From NCBI GenBank assembly GCA_934338065.1, contig CAKRGX010000002.1, positions 124,001-188,000 of the forward strand: a stretch of 64,000 bases of DNA. Direction: 5' to 3'. The notes beneath the pieces are model-generated. The model was not told the origin of the DNA, did not search any database, and worked only from the letters and a program-made list of their open reading frames with translations. The translations under genes and the position numbers were made by a program. This DNA comes from an uncultured Eubacterium sp. (GTDB lineage: Bacteria > Bacillota > Clostridia > Lachnospirales > Lachnospiraceae). Shown in pieces: positions 63,333 to 64,000 of the stretch (its first letter is position 1; the number at the start of each line of letters is the position of its first letter).

Positions 63333-64000
63333 ATGAAAAATGTAAATGAGATCATCCATGCAATCCCTCTGCAAAAAAATCCCTTTCAGGGACAAAAAAT
63401 TGGCATTGCCATTGTCGATACCGGTCTGACCCCCCACCCGGATTACCGGAGCCGTATGACCGGCTGGGTCGATGTCCTTCAAGGGCACCCCTATCCCTAT
63501 GATGATAGTGGACACGGAAGTCATGTAGCCGGAATTGCCGCCGGTGACGGATTTCTCTCACGTGGCAAATTCTGCGGCATTGCCCCCCAATCTGACCTGA
63601 TCGGGATCAAAGTGCTCGACCATAAAGGCAACGGCTCTGTTTCGGATATCATGAAAGCACTTCGCTGGATCCAGAACAACTACTTACGCTACGGAATACG
63701 CATCATCAATATCTCGATTGGCGCCAACGACCGGCAGATATTCGACGAAAACTGCTCTTTCGTACAAAAGGTTAACGAACTCTGGGATATGGGACTGGTT
63801 GTTGTTGCCGCCGCCGGTAATCAGGGACCGGGGCCACAGACGATCAGCGCACCCGGGAATTCACGCAAGATCATCACAGTCGGCTCTGTTCCCGATAGAC
63901 GAAACACTCATTCCAATCATTCCGGTATTGGCCCGACACTTTCCTGCATAAAAAAACCAGACGTCGTTGCGCCTGGTTCTCATATTATCAGTTGCTGTCC
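63333..64000 (+). CDS. Subtilisin-like S8 serine protease, N-terminal part (cut by window edge)
   Basis: 222 codons and two bases are present from ATG at 63333; the gene continues beyond the window. Catalytic Asp29 is in GIAIVDTGLTPHP, His61 in DDSGHGSHVAGIAAG, the oxyanion Asn163 in AAGNQGPGP; the catalytic Ser region is beyond the edge. There is no signal peptide or propeptide, as in intracellular subtilisins, so cytoplasmic action or export by another route is possible. No strong ribosome site is visible before the ATG. The gene is richer in GC than its neighbours. Confidence 0.88.
   Translation, partial: MKNVNEIIHAIPLQKNPFQGQKIGIAIVDTGLTPHPDYRSRMTGWVDVLQGHPYPYDDSGHGSHVAGIAAGDGFLSRGKFCGIAPQSDLIGIKVLDHKGNGSVSDIMKALRWIQNNYLRYGIRIINISIGANDRQIFDENCSFVQKVNELWDMGLVVVAAAGNQGPGPQTISAPGNSRKIITVGSVPDRRNTHSNHSGIGPTLSCIKKPDVVAPGSHIISCC

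Overview
The window reads as chromosomal DNA of an anaerobic, endospore-forming member of the Clostridia, most likely Lachnospiraceae. The evidence is the complete spoIIIA operon, a dipicolinate synthase pair, moderate-to-low GC, strong GGAGG-type ribosome binding sites, split transketolase genes, and several Lachnospiraceae-type small or unknown families. No phage, transposon, CRISPR array, rRNA or tRNA was seen. Coding density is very high and no gap without a gene exceeds about 215 bases. The first gene (NAD kinase) and the last gene (a subtilisin-like protease) run off the window ends.

Layout. (1) 1-10953, minus strand: spoIIIAA-AB-AC-AD-AE-AF-AG-AH, the channel between mother cell and forespore, followed by an Asp23 protein, nusB, xseA, xseB, ispA, dxs, tlyA and nadK. 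A sigma-A type promoter at the end of spoIIIAH can separate the housekeeping half from the sporulation half. (2) 11131-17982: aroE (+), a divergent rsmH paralogue (-), the trkA-trkH potassium uptake pair (+) and asnB (+). (3) 18045-25784, minus: dpaB/dpaA (spore dipicolinate), a LysR regulator, a ThiF/MoeB-like E1 enzyme, metY, a DUF3877-like protein and a copper ATPase with a fused CopZ-like tail. (4) 25927-37727, minus: a long unit with transaldolase, split transketolase, aroA, argS, two P-loop ATPases, a YqeG phosphatase, an M24 peptidase, a fused aroD-aroK, and efp. It supplies erythrose-4-phosphate and carries out three shikimate steps; with aroE nearby, four shikimate-pathway activities lie in the window. 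(5) 37803-42750, minus: beta-CASP metallo-hydrolase, EAL phosphodiesterase and an arylsulfotransferase-like surface protein. (6) 42932-43852, plus: carbamate kinase. (7) 43975-58284, minus: one apparent 14-kb unit with four ABC exporter half-transporters, a DUF1854 protein, cysteine synthase, a GHL10-type glycoside hydrolase, a PAP2 phosphatase, an unknown anchored protein, a 57-residue Cys-rich protein and an M15 peptidase. (8) 58437-63154, minus: an MMPL/RND transporter, a secreted heptad-repeat protein and a TetR regulator, behind a promoter framed by two palindromes. (9) 63333-end, plus: leaderless S8 protease.

The most unusual items are the ABC/DUF1854 module, whose two half-transporters carry N-terminal PH-like and zinc-ribbon regions; the nested copZ start inside copA; the AroD-AroK fusion; the metY-thiF-lysR sulfur module with TATAGTT direct repeats; and the self-contained TetR/MMPL regulatory circuit. 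All function calls rest on motif recognition by eye; no database search was run.
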